From the NCBI GenBank assembly GCA_937870685.1, contig CALMZX010000076.1, positions 1 through 64,000 on the forward strand: a stretch of DNA of 64,000 nt, read 5' to 3'. The DNA is from an uncultured Alphaproteobacteria bacterium (GTDB taxonomy: Bacteria; Pseudomonadota; Alphaproteobacteria; Rhizobiales; Aestuariivirgaceae). The position numbers and the translations under genes are program-made. Below the pieces are notes generated by a model. It made no database searches and was not told the DNA's origin. It worked only from the letters and a program-made list of their open reading frames with translations. Of the stretch, positions 19,659 to 29,005 are shown in pieces; the first letter of the stretch is position 1, and every line of letters begins with the position of its first letter.

Positions 19659-19764
19659 ACACCCCCTCCCCCTTCGGGACCTCCCCCAGCATAGCTGAGG
19701 GAGGGCGATTGCAACACGCTCCCCCAACTTGTTGGGGGAGCTGTCCGGAGGACTGAGGGGGTGT
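19659..19764. repeat. Intergenic inverted-repeat element with two internal hairpins
   Basis: Outer arms ACACCCCCTC (19659-19668) / GAGGGGGTGT (19755-19764), perfect 10 bp; internal hairpins CTCCCCCAGC..GCTGAGGGAG (19681-19703) and GCTCCCCCAAC-TT-GTTGGGGGAGC (19718-19741). Confidence 0.75.
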
Positions 19765-19775
19765 CTTGAGTCTTC

Positions 19776-20822
19776 ATGACCCTCCCCATCATTGACGGCC
19801 ACAACGACGTTCTCCTGCGCCTGCACGAGACGAAATCCCCTGATGCCGCCCGGCACTTCGTGCAGGGTGATGGCGCGGGCCATCTTGACCTGCCGCGCAT
19901 GCGCGAGGGTGGCATGGCGGGCGGCTTCTTCGCGATCTTCTCGCCGGGCGCGCACGAGACGGTTCCCGATGCGGATGAAGACCTGAACCCGCCCTATGCC
20001 GGCGCCCTCTCACAGCGCGCGGCGGAGCGCTCGGCCCTTGCCATGCTGGCGTTGCGCGATGCGATCTTCACCGAAGCGCAAGGGGCGGTCACGGCCTGCA
20101 CCACGGTGGCGGAGATGCGCGCCGCCATGGCGGCGGGGTCGCTCGCCTTCATCACCCACATCGAAGGGGCGGAGGCCATCAAGCCCGACCTTTCGAACCT
20201 GCAGGATTATTATGCGCGGGGCTTGCGCTCCATCGGGACAGTGTGGTCGAGACCCAATGCCTTTGGCGTCGGCGTGCCCTTCCGTTTTCCCGCCTCGCCC
20301 GACCAGGGCCGGGGCCTGACGCCCGAGGGTGAGGCGCTGGTGCGGGAATGCAATCGGCTTCGCATTCTTATTGATTGTTCGCACATCACCGAGCGCGGCT
20401 TCTGGGACATCGCCAAGGTGAGCAAGGCGCCCTTGGTGGCGACACATTCCAATGCGCATGCCGTCGCCGCCTCGTCACGCAACCTGACGGATGAACAGTT
20501 GCGCGCCATCGGCGCCACGCGCGGCATGGCGGGGCTCAACTTCGCCACGGGCTTCCTGCGACCGGACGGGCGCTGGACCACGGACACAAGCCTGGACGTG
20601 ATGCTGCGCCACCTCGACCATATGATCACGCTGGCGGGCGAAGATTGCGTCGGGCTCGGCAGCGACTTCGACGGCGCCCGCATCCCCGCCCCCATCGGCG
20701 ACGCAAGGGGATTGCCGAACCTGGTGCAGGCGATGCGCGATGCGGGATATGGCGAGATGCTGATCGGCAAGATTACCAGCGGGAATTGGTTGCGGGTGCT
20801 TGAGGAGACGTGGGGGGCGTGA
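19776..20822 (+). CDS. Membrane dipeptidase (M19 / renal dipeptidase family)
   Basis: IIDGHNDVLLRL, HIEGAEAI, ILIDCSHITERGFWDIAKVSKAPLVATHSNAHAV, VGLGSDFDG. Confidence 0.93.
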   Translation: MTLPIIDGHNDVLLRLHETKSPDAARHFVQGDGAGHLDLPRMREGGMAGGFFAIFSPGAHETVPDADEDLNPPYAGALSQRAAERSALAMLALRDAIFTEAQGAVTACTTVAEMRAAMAAGSLAFITHIEGAEAIKPDLSNLQDYYARGLRSIGTVWSRPNAFGVGVPFRFPASPDQGRGLTPEGEALVRECNRLRILIDCSHITERGFWDIAKVSKAPLVATHSNAHAVAASSRNLTDEQLRAIGATRGMAGLNFATGFLRPDGRWTTDTSLDVMLRHLDHMITLAGEDCVGLGSDFDGARIPAPIGDARGLPNLVQAMRDAGYGEMLIGKITSGNWLRVLEETWGA

Positions 20823-20827
20823 GGGGG

Positions 20828-22588
20828 CTAAGGCTTCTTGTTTGCAATACGGTAAGACGCCAGCAGCATGATCAGCGCCGACAATATCTGAAACGCTTCC
20901 ACGTGTTGCGCCAGCCACAGAAATGCCTGATCAAATCTTTGGATGAATTCGAGCAGTTTCGGTCCGTGTTGACCGGCGACTGAAATCACAAGTTCAAGTG
21001 TGGGTTGCGCAAGACCCTGCCTTTCCGCTTCCCGCGCGATGCGCCAGCCAACTTGCAGAACCGCCATGGCAAGATTTTCGTTCTGCTCAGCCACGCGCAC
21101 CACGGCCTGATCGCCATGAATATCCCGCGATGCATTCGTGACGGCGTTATTGTCGCTAAGAATAATGTTGACTACGGCTGCATCCCCCACATCACCGACG
21201 TTGATGACAACGGGCCGCAACGCTGTGTTGATCGCCTCAGCGCGGGAACGTGCTTCCGGACCATGTTGCAGGCTGTTGAGTTCTCGCCCCCGCTTGTCAA
21301 AGGCCATGACGAGATTGAACTGCTTGACGCAGGCCGACAGGCGAACGGCGACTTCCTCTTGCAGGACCAGCGAGAGATCACGATCCTCAATCGGTTTTGC
21401 CATTTGCTGTTCGTGTAAGTACACGCGGTCGCGCAGGGATGAGAGCTTGGCATGCAGACGGTTGACACGAACCAAAGCAAAGTCCTCTGGCGCATTGGTC
21501 AGTACCTGCTCCAGTGGATCATGACAGGGGCCCAGCATGTTGCGACCGAGACTTTGTGCCGCCAGCGCCTTGTCCCGTGCCTCTTCGTAGAGTTCGCGTA
21601 AGTCCTGCATTGCCCGATCCGCTGCCGGTTCAAGAGGATCGGCAATGGCGGTGACCAGGCCTGTTTCACCCTGTGCGAACTGTGTGACACTAGGATTGGG
21701 CTGCGCGACTGCTGACTCCGGTGCCAAAGGAGCTTTTGACTGCGTTGAATTGGAGCGATCCGCCGCCCGCGCCTCCTCCACCCAGCGCTTGATGTCGGCG
21801 TTGATTGCAGCGGGGTCGCGGTTCCAAAAATCTTTGTCGAAAGCACCATCCGTCGACCCAAGTATTATGTCCCTGGCTAGTCTGTCGCGCAATTCATCAG
21901 AGCGGATGCGAAAGGCGGGAAGGCCGAAGGCAACGGTTTCATACCATTCAACCCAAATATCGAAACCAAATTGCCTGAATTCTCTGCCAATGAGCCTTTG
22001 CCTAAATGCGTGGAGTTCATTTAACCACCAGGCAGATGAATTTGTCCACAATGGCCTTGCCAGTAGAACCTCAGGATCGCCACCGAGTTCAATAAACGTA
22101 CTGTCAGATAGTACTTCATTCCAGATCACGGGCGGTGCAATAGACAATTCCAATGCATTCTGAGTGGCGGAGAAGGCTACATGAGCATCGTTCGCGGCGG
22201 CAGTAGCAGCACCGATGTATATGACGAGAGACTCTTCGTAGGCGGTACATGCTGTTGTAGCCGCCGATGCTGTCGCAATAAATGCAGCATTGGCTGCAGG
22301 ATTGTCCGCGACATGGAACCCATCAAGGGCCTGAGCGGCTTGGATGAACTCTCCTGTTGGCACAATGCCTTTGCCACGCGAGATTATGCACTGGCGAAAT
22401 GCTAGACCAAGCAACGAGACTTCTTCTTTGAAGGCCAAACTGTTCCATCGCCGCAATATGGGAAGCGTCCGCATGGCAGACCGGTGCGCAAGAGCTATGG
22501 TGGCTAATTGCCTCCACTTAGTTGGACGTGACTCAAGCCATGTACGAAAACTCTCCCGATCCCTTATGTCCGCCGCCGTCATTGCCAT
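20828..22588 (-). CDS. Hypothetical protein (586 aa), no recognised family; C-terminal hydrophobic segment
   Basis: Long ORF; proposed start MAMTAADIRDRESFRTWLESRP at 22588. Coding supported by length and absence of a competing ORF; no confident family assignment. Confidence 0.75.
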   Translation of the reverse strand: MAMTAADIRDRESFRTWLESRPTKWRQLATIALAHRSAMRTLPILRRWNSLAFKEEVSLLGLAFRQCIISRGKGIVPTGEFIQAAQALDGFHVADNPAANAAFIATASAATTACTAYEESLVIYIGAATAAANDAHVAFSATQNALELSIAPPVIWNEVLSDSTFIELGGDPEVLLARPLWTNSSAWWLNELHAFRQRLIGREFRQFGFDIWVEWYETVAFGLPAFRIRSDELRDRLARDIILGSTDGAFDKDFWNRDPAAINADIKRWVEEARAADRSNSTQSKAPLAPESAVAQPNPSVTQFAQGETGLVTAIADPLEPAADRAMQDLRELYEEARDKALAAQSLGRNMLGPCHDPLEQVLTNAPEDFALVRVNRLHAKLSSLRDRVYLHEQQMAKPIEDRDLSLVLQEEVAVRLSACVKQFNLVMAFDKRGRELNSLQHGPEARSRAEAINTALRPVVINVGDVGDAAVVNIILSDNNAVTNASRDIHGDQAVVRVAEQNENLAMAVLQVGWRIAREAERQGLAQPTLELVISVAGQHGPKLLEFIQRFDQAFLWLAQHVEAFQILSALIMLLASYRIANKKP

Positions 22589-22778
22589 CACGCGCTTCCC
22601 TTCGCGACGCGCAATATGGTGTCGTGGGGAAGGTTGCGCAACCTGAGATATCTGCCGCTGCTGCCGTCGTTGCCTGCACTTACCTGCACCACCACCAAAC
22701 CCCACCCCGCTCGCAAGCTCGCCCCCACAAGGGGGAGGGAGAAGTGTATGGGGATTGAACGTGGGGGAGACCCGCCTC

Positions 22779-23882
22779 TCACGCGTATTGCGTTTTGAAC
22801 TGGCGGAAGGAGATGAGTTTGCGGGTGGTTTCGTCCCAGAGGGCGAGGCGGGCGGAGGCGATGGCTTGGCCGAGGGTGAGATGGGGCGAGATGGTTTGCA
22901 GGGCGGGCAGTGCGTCGAGGCATTCGCGCAGGCGGTAGTTGGGAATGCGGCTCGACAGGTGATGCACATGATGGATGGCGATGTCGCAGGTGAGCCAGTT
23001 CAGCGCGCGCGGCAGGATGAGGTGTGAGCTGCCCTTGAGTGCTGCCACTTTCACGTCCCACACGTCAGCCGAATCCCACAGCGTCTCCTCGAACTGGTGC
23101 TGCACATAGAACAGCGCGCCGCCGATCCAGGCGCCCATCAGCACCACCGGCAGCACCACCTGCAACACAGGAACAAGGCCGAAGGCGTAGATCAGCGCGC
23201 CATAGAAAACGATGAGAGCCGCGTTGTGGGCGGCAATGCTTTTCAGGCTCGCGGCGATGCCGAGCCTGGTGTTGAACATGACGCGCTGCAGGAAGAGGAA
23301 ATAGACCGGCGGGCCGATGAGCAGCGCCACCAGCGGATGGCGCATGGCGCGGTAGCGCAGGCGGCCCCAGAAACCGAGGCTGGCAAACTCGCGCACCGTC
23401 AACGTATCGACATCGCCGATGCCGCGACGGTCGAGATTGCCGGAACCGGCATGATGCTGGGCGTGGGAGCGACGCCAGTAGTCATAAGGCGTGAACGTCA
23501 GCACACTGATGAAACGCCCTGCCATTTCGTTGGCGGCGCGCGCGGTGAAGAACGAACCGTGGCCGCAATCATGCTGGAGGGCGAAGAAGCGGGTGAGCAG
23601 GCCGCCCGCCGGAATGGCCAGCAGCAGGGCCAAGGCATAATGCGTTTCCGCCAGCACGAACATGAGGGCGACGAGCGGGAAGAACAGCAGCGCGGTTGAC
23701 AGCAGCTGCCAGGCGGCGCGGCGATTGTCGGCGTCATTGAAGGCCTTGCTGGCCTCCGAAAGATCGCGCGCCAGTGCGCGGAGCGCGGCAGGATACTGCG
23801 TGCCGCCGTGGTTTGCCGGTGAAGATGTGTTCAAGATTTGCCCCGATTCGCCTGTGGCGGATATTTGTCCGCTGCCTACCAT
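22779..23882 (-). CDS. Fatty acid desaturase family protein
   Basis: His boxes HDCGHGS, RRSHAQHHA, HHVHHLSSRIPNYRL; start reassigned to ATG 23882. Confidence 0.9.
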   Translation of the reverse strand: MVGSGQISATGESGQILNTSSPANHGGTQYPAALRALARDLSEASKAFNDADNRRAAWQLLSTALLFFPLVALMFVLAETHYALALLLAIPAGGLLTRFFALQHDCGHGSFFTARAANEMAGRFISVLTFTPYDYWRRSHAQHHAGSGNLDRRGIGDVDTLTVREFASLGFWGRLRYRAMRHPLVALLIGPPVYFLFLQRVMFNTRLGIAASLKSIAAHNAALIVFYGALIYAFGLVPVLQVVLPVVLMGAWIGGALFYVQHQFEETLWDSADVWDVKVAALKGSSHLILPRALNWLTCDIAIHHVHHLSSRIPNYRLRECLDALPALQTISPHLTLGQAIASARLALWDETTRKLISFRQFKTQYA

Positions 23883-24029
23883 CCCTTCCCCCGGAAACCT
23901 AGGACACAAACGGTGCACGCGGCATTTGCACGCTGGGGATGATTGCGGCGCGGCTTGCCTTTCTGGCGCGCATCCCATTGAATGTGAGGCATTGGCGCTG
24001 CACATGCGCCGCGATGCAAGAGGACCTCC

Positions 24030-25070
24030 GTGATGCGTGCCGTATTCTATGAGCAGTTTGGCGTGGTGCCCGTTGTGGCGGCGGTGCCTGATCCCACGCC
24101 GTCTCCCACGGGTCTTGTGGTGAAGGTGGAGGCGACGGGGCTGTGCCGCTCGGACTGGCATGGCTGGATGGGGCACGACCCCGACATCAAGCTGCCGCAT
24201 GTACCGGGGCACGAGTTGGCGGGAACCGTCGCTGCCGTGGGCCGGGACGTGAAGCGCTGGAAGGTCGGCGACCGGGTGACGGTGCCGTTTGTTTCCGGCT
24301 GCGGGGCCTGCGGGGAATGCGCGGCGGGGCACCAGCACATCTGCGACAACCAGGTGCAGCCGGGCTTCACCATGTGGGGCTCGTTCGCGGAGTTCGTGGC
24401 GCTGGAACATGCCGACCTCAACGTGGTGCGCCTGCCGGACGCCATGGCTTTCGGCACGGCGGCTGCACTGGGCTGCCGCTTTGTCACCTCCTTCAGCGCT
24501 GTGATCGACAAGGGCCGCTGCGCACCGGGTGAATGGGTGGCGGTGCATGGCTGCGGTGGTGTCGGGCTTTCGGCCATCATGATCGCCGCCGCCATGGGGG
24601 CGCAGGTGATCGCCGTTGATCTCACAGACGAGAAGCTGGCGCTGGCCAAGGCGCTGGGCGCGGCCGTCACCATCAATGCCTCCGGTGGTGTGAAGGTCGC
24701 GCAGGCCATCCGCGATGTGACGGGGGGTGGTGCACATCTTTCCATCGATGCGCTCGGCCATGCGGTGACGGCGATGAATTCGGTGCGCTCATTGCGCAAG
24801 CGCGGGCGGCATGTGCAGGTGGGGCTGATGCTGGCCGAACATGCGCGCGCAGCGATGCCCATGGATCGCGTCATATCCTATGAACTCGAGATCAAGGGCA
24901 GCCACGGCATGCAGGCACACCGCTATCCCGAAATGCTGCGGATGATCGAAGCGGGCGTGCTGCAACCGGAGAAGCTGGTGGCGAAACACATCCCGCTGGA
25001 CGAGGCGCCGGCTGCGCTGGCGGCGATGGACAGGTTCGAAGGAACAGGCATCACCATTATCCGGCCGTGA
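24030..25070 (+). CDS. Zinc-dependent alcohol dehydrogenase family protein (MDR)
   Basis: [73 protein letters not shown]. Confidence 0.93.
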   Translation: MMRAVFYEQFGVVPVVAAVPDPTPSPTGLVVKVEATGLCRSDWHGWMGHDPDIKLPHVPGHELAGTVAAVGRDVKRWKVGDRVTVPFVSGCGACGECAAGHQHICDNQVQPGFTMWGSFAEFVALEHADLNVVRLPDAMAFGTAAALGCRFVTSFSAVIDKGRCAPGEWVAVHGCGGVGLSAIMIAAAMGAQVIAVDLTDEKLALAKALGAAVTINASGGVKVAQAIRDVTGGGAHLSIDALGHAVTAMNSVRSLRKRGRHVQVGLMLAEHARAAMPMDRVISYELEIKGSHGMQAHRYPEMLRMIEAGVLQPEKLVAKHIPLDEAPAALAAMDRFEGTGITIIRP

Positions 25071-25111
25071 GGGATTTGGCAGAATCCGGCGTGCTGCTGT
25101 AAGCAAAGCCC

Positions 25112-25555
25112 ATGACCACTCTTCCCCGCCCCACCATGTTCCTCCTGCCGCAGGCGGGATGGAAGGAGCATGTGCGCATGCCCAAGCTGAAGCTGGGGCC
25201 GATCGTGGCGAAGCTCGATACGGGCGCGCGCTCGGCGGCACTGCATGCCGACGAGATCCATGTGAGTGGCAGGCGGGTTACCTTCGTCATCATCGACGAG
25301 GGCCGCAGGCGCACCTACAAGGCCCCGCTGGTGGGCCAGAAGCGCATCAAAAGTTCCAATGGCATCAGCGAGATGCGGGCCGTCATTCGCGCGACACTGG
25401 AAGTGGGAAAGTCGGTGTTCAAGGCCGAAATCACACTCACCGACCGCACCGACATGGACGTGCCCATGCTCTTGGGCCGCAACACCTTGAAGGGCCGCTT
25501 TCTCGTCAATCCGGCCCGCACCTTCCTCCTCGACCGCAAGACACGACAGCCATGA
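25112..25555 (+). CDS. RimB-like / ATP-dependent zinc protease family (PF05618-type, retropepsin-like) protein
   Basis: [23 protein letters not shown]...[25 protein letters not shown]; stop overlaps rimK start (ATGA). Confidence 0.85.
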   Translation: MTTLPRPTMFLLPQAGWKEHVRMPKLKLGPIVAKLDTGARSAALHADEIHVSGRRVTFVIIDEGRRRTYKAPLVGQKRIKSSNGISEMRAVIRATLEVGKSVFKAEITLTDRTDMDVPMLLGRNTLKGRFLVNPARTFLLDRKTRQP

Positions 25556-26457
25556 AAATCGCCCTGCTCACCCGCAATCCGAAACTCTATTCGCACCAGC
25601 GCATCATCGCCGTGGCGCAGGAACGCGGCCACGAGATCGTGCCCGTGGACTACTTGCGCTGCTACATGAACATCTCTTCGCGCAAGCCGGAGCTGCGCTA
25701 CCTCGGCGAGAAGCTGGAGGGCTTTGATGCGGTGATCCCGCGCATCGCGGCGTCACACACCTTCTATGGCCTCGCGGTGCTCCGGCAGTTCGAGATGATG
25801 GGCGTCTATCCGCTGAATGAATCTGTCGCCATCGGGCGCAGCCGCGACAAGCTGCGGGCGCTGCAACTGCTGTCGCGTGATGGCGTTGGGCTTCCGGTCA
25901 CAGCCTTCGCCAACTCGGCGGGCAGCACCGATGACGTGTTGCAGATGGTGGGAGGTGCGCCTGTCGTCATCAAGCTTCTCGAAGGCACGCAAGGCATCGG
26001 CGTGGTGCTGGGCGAAACACAGAAATCGGCGAAGTCGGTGATCGAGGCGTTTCATGGTGCCGACATCCACATCCTGGTGCAGGAGTTCATCAAGGAGGCC
26101 GAGGGCCATGACATCCGCGCCTTCGTGGTCGGTCGCAAGATCGTCGCCACCATGGAGCGGGCCGGGCCGGAGGGCGAGTTCCGCTCCAACCTGCACAGGG
26201 GCGGATCGGCAGTGAAGGCGGAGTTGTCGGCGGCGGAAAAGGCAGCGGCGCTGAAGGCCTGCAAGTCCATGGGCCTCAATGTGGCAGGGGTGGACATGCT
26301 ACGATCGAAGCGCGGGCCTGTTGTGATGGAGGTCAACTCCTCGCCGGGGCTGGAAGGCATCGAAGGGGCAACGGGTAAGGACGTGGCCCGCGCCATCATC
26401 ACGTTCCTTGAAAAACACGCCAAACCGAACAAGACAAAGACGCGCGGCAAGGGCTAG
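25552..26457 (+). CDS. rimK: RimK family ATP-grasp alpha-L-glutamate ligase
   Basis: [18 protein letters not shown]...[17 protein letters not shown]...[20 protein letters not shown]. Confidence 0.95.
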   Translation: MKIALLTRNPKLYSHQRIIAVAQERGHEIVPVDYLRCYMNISSRKPELRYLGEKLEGFDAVIPRIAASHTFYGLAVLRQFEMMGVYPLNESVAIGRSRDKLRALQLLSRDGVGLPVTAFANSAGSTDDVLQMVGGAPVVIKLLEGTQGIGVVLGETQKSAKSVIEAFHGADIHILVQEFIKEAEGHDIRAFVVGRKIVATMERAGPEGEFRSNLHRGGSAVKAELSAAEKAAALKACKSMGLNVAGVDMLRSKRGPVVMEVNSSPGLEGIEGATGKDVARAIITFLEKHAKPNKTKTRGKG

Positions 26458-26481
26458 TCTCTGCGGCGGGGAAAAGGGGCA

Positions 26482-27486
26482 ATGCGCATGGGCGGATTCG
26501 AGATCGGCGAAAGGATCGTCGCGCAGGGCACGCGCGAGACGGTGAACCTTGGCGTCTCGACGCTGGCCAATGCCAGCCCCATGAACCTGCCGGTGCATGT
26601 GGTGCATGGCGGCCCGGGACCGGTGCTGTTTCTTTCCGGCGCCGTGCATGGCGACGAGATCCAGGGCATTGAGATCGTGCGGCGGGTGCTGGGGCATGAG
26701 GCGCTGAAGTCACTCAGCGGCACGCTGCTCGCCATTCCCATCGTCAATGCCTTCGGCTTCCTCAACCACTCCCGCTACATGCCGGACCGGCGCGATCTCA
26801 ACCGCTCGTTTCCGGGTTCAGACCAAGGCTCACTGACATCGCTGCTGGCCGACCTGTTCTTCCGCGAGGTGGTGCTGCGCTCGCAATACGGCATCGACCT
26901 GCATTCGGCGGCCCTGCACCGCACCAACCTGCCGCAAATCCGCATCGCCCCCAAGGACGACGACCTGATGACTCTGGCGGAGGCCTTTGCTCCTCCTGTC
27001 ATCATGACTTCGAAGCTGCGCGACGGTTCGCTGCGCCAATGCGCCAAGGACGCGGGCGTGAAGGTGGTGCTTTTTGAGGGCGGCGAAGCGCTGCGCTTCG
27101 ACGAGGCATCGATTGAAACGGGCGTCAAAGGCACGCTGCGGGTGATGAAATCGATCGGCATGATCGGCACTGCGCCAGCCGTTCCGGGCCATGCCGTCAC
27201 GGTGCATTCGACGTCGAGCACCTGGACGCGCGCTCCCGAGGGCGGAATCTTGCACTCCGTGCGGCAGGTCGGCGACAAGGTGGGCAGGCGCGAGCCCATC
27301 GGCATCATCACCGATCCTCTGGGTCAGGTGCGCGTGCCGGTCTTCGCGGAAGACGATGGCGTGATCATCGGCAAGACCAACCTGCCCATCGTCAACCGCG
27401 GAGACGCCCTGTTCCATGTGGCGCGCATCAAGGCCAAGGCCTCCAGCAAGGTGGACGCCATGCCCGACGAGGACGAAATCATCTGA
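26482..27486 (+). CDS. Succinylglutamate desuccinylase/aspartoacylase family (M14-like) protein
   Basis: FLSGAVHGDEIQGIEIVRRVL, NRSFPGSDQGSLTSLLADLFF, IDLHSAALHRTNLPQIR. Confidence 0.9.
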   Translation: MRMGGFEIGERIVAQGTRETVNLGVSTLANASPMNLPVHVVHGGPGPVLFLSGAVHGDEIQGIEIVRRVLGHEALKSLSGTLLAIPIVNAFGFLNHSRYMPDRRDLNRSFPGSDQGSLTSLLADLFFREVVLRSQYGIDLHSAALHRTNLPQIRIAPKDDDLMTLAEAFAPPVIMTSKLRDGSLRQCAKDAGVKVVLFEGGEALRFDEASIETGVKGTLRVMKSIGMIGTAPAVPGHAVTVHSTSSTWTRAPEGGILHSVRQVGDKVGRREPIGIITDPLGQVRVPVFAEDDGVIIGKTNLPIVNRGDALFHVARIKAKASSKVDAMPDEDEII

Positions 27487-27514
27487 TCGACTCTGGCGCG
27501 AGACCTCCTGCCGC

Positions 27515-27528
27515 TTGACGCGGATCAA
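27515..27528 (+). promoter_or_regulatory. FNR/FixK-type box TTGAC-GCGG-ATCAA
   Basis: Exact 14-bp motif; centre about 65 bp upstream of the DUF2892 gene start. Confidence 0.7.
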
Positions 27529-27551
27529 GGTTGCGCACGGCGCCTTCTGAC

Positions 27552-27567
27552 AATATATTCGCATATT
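27552..27567. promoter_or_regulatory. AT-rich imperfect palindrome AATAT-ATTCGC-ATATT overlapping the expected -10/TSS region
   Basis: caatatattcgcatattctaATGG; also a direct repeat ATATTC-GC-ATATTC. Confidence 0.4.
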
Positions 27568-27586
27568 CTAATGGAAAGGATTTGCC

Positions 27587-28474
27587 GTGGCCAACATTCG
27601 TTCTCCCGACAGGTTCGTGCGCATGGTGCTGGGCATTGGGCTCCTGCAACTCGCCTACTTCTGGCTGGGCAGTCCGTGGAACTGGGTTGCTGCCGCCGTG
27701 GGCGTCATCCTTCTCGTGACGGCGGCCTTGCGCTTCTGCCCGCTGTACCGGGTGATTGGCGTGAAGGCCTGTCCTGCAGGCACGAGCCGTCCCTGGCAGC
27801 GCGCCGTGGTGGCGCTGCTTCTCTTGGGACTCGCTGCGGGCGGCAGCTACGCCAGCATGTTCTTCTCGCGCAAATTCTTCCTCGAAGACTTCAACGCGAT
27901 GAACCATTTCTACAAGCAGACACTGTTCCTGACCGGCAAGGCGCAGCGCGACGAAGCGGTCGCGAACCTTGACCAGTTGAAGCCGGCGTTTGCGGCCTTT
28001 GTGGCCAAGTACTCAGGATACCGGCCTCATGACCTCAAGGGGGATGGCAAGCTGGTGTCCGACTTTGAGACCGTGAATGGCATTCTTGCGGCCGTTGAAC
28101 CGCTGGTCCGCAGCGGTGACCTGCATCAGGCCCATCTTGACCTCGAAAAGGTCCGGCCGGTGTTCCAGGACATGTTCAAGCGCAACGGCTTCTCGATGCT
28201 CGCCGTGGCGCTGGTCGATTTCCACGATGCCATGGAAACGATCCTTGCGGCCGCCAATGCCAAGGACGCGGCCAAGCTGGCGTCGCTCTATCCCGGTGTC
28301 AGCGACAAGCTGAAGGTGGTGGAGGCAGAGGCCAATGATCCGGAAATCCTGGCCATCCGGCAGGCTCTTGAAGATGTGCATGCGGCGGCGCAATCGGGTG
28401 CAAGCGAAACGCTTCCCGCCAAGGGCGAAACGCTGAAGAGCAGCTTCGTCAAAGTCTATCTGAAGCGGGGATGA
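27587..28474 (+). CDS. DUF2892 (YgaP-type membrane domain) protein with long helical C-terminal domain
   Basis: IRSPDRFVRMVLGIGLLQLAYFW...ALRFCPLYRVIGVKAC typical of DUF2892; roughly 200-aa extension of unknown type. Confidence 0.8.
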   Translation: MANIRSPDRFVRMVLGIGLLQLAYFWLGSPWNWVAAAVGVILLVTAALRFCPLYRVIGVKACPAGTSRPWQRAVVALLLLGLAAGGSYASMFFSRKFFLEDFNAMNHFYKQTLFLTGKAQRDEAVANLDQLKPAFAAFVAKYSGYRPHDLKGDGKLVSDFETVNGILAAVEPLVRSGDLHQAHLDLEKVRPVFQDMFKRNGFSMLAVALVDFHDAMETILAAANAKDAAKLASLYPGVSDKLKVVEAEANDPEILAIRQALEDVHAAAQSGASETLPAKGETLKSSFVKVYLKRG

Positions 28475-28532
28475 GCAACACACTCTCCCACGCTCCACAA
28501 ACAGAAGATCATCTCAACAACCGGACAAACCC

Positions 28533-28940
28533 ATGCGCCTTGCCCCGCTCCTGACAGCAGCCCTCCTCTTCATCTCACCCGCCTTCTCGGCGGAACGCAT
28601 GTCGCCGGTGGATGTGGCGGCGCAGGTGGCGGCGGGTCAGGCCGTTCTTGTTGATGTCCGCACGCCGGAGGAATGGGCGGAGACGGGTGTGGCCAAAGAC
28701 GCAACACCGATCGACATGACCTCGCCCAGCTTCATGGACGAGGTCCACAAACTTGCGGGCGACAATCCCGGCAAGCGGCTGGCCTTTATCTGCCGCAGCG
28801 GCAACCGTTCAGGCCAGGTGACGCAGGCACTCGAAGCGCAGACGGACCTCGCGGACCTGATTGATGTGGCGGGTGGCATGCTGGGCAAGGGCGCCGACAT
28901 CGGCTGGATTGCCGCCGGATTGCCGGTCAGGGCGCCGTAA
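28533..28940 (+). CDS. Rhodanese-like domain protein, exported
   Basis: Signal peptide; VLVDVRTPEEWAETG...LAFICRSGNRSGQVTQAL (active-site Cys loop CRSGNR). Confidence 0.92.
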   Translation: MRLAPLLTAALLFISPAFSAERMSPVDVAAQVAAGQAVLVDVRTPEEWAETGVAKDATPIDMTSPSFMDEVHKLAGDNPGKRLAFICRSGNRSGQVTQALEAQTDLADLIDVAGGMLGKGADIGWIAAGLPVRAP

Positions 28941-28942
28941 CA

Positions 28943-28982
28943 AGAAAACGGCCTGCACTCGCTGCAATGCAAGGCAGGCCGC
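28943..28982 (-). terminator. Rho-independent terminator for the PotF-like gene
   Basis: On the minus strand CGGCCTGC...GCAGGCCG followed by TTTTCTTG, between convergent genes. Confidence 0.6.
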
Positions 28983-29005
28983 ACAGATGTTGAAGGTGTT
29001 GGACG

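Noticed and set aside
17678-19915. 745-aa minus-strand ORF
   Set aside because: Antisense to ABA4-like, the multi-TM gene and sodB; its translation is low-complexity (His/Arg/Gly-rich) and arises from GC-skewed codon positions.
22589-22969. N-terminal extension of the orphan ORF
   Set aside because: Overlaps the desaturase gene and a palindromic repeat; low-complexity translation; start moved to 22588.
23883-24761. N-terminal extension of the desaturase ORF
   Set aside because: Antisense to the alcohol dehydrogenase gene and lacks desaturase character; start moved to 23882.
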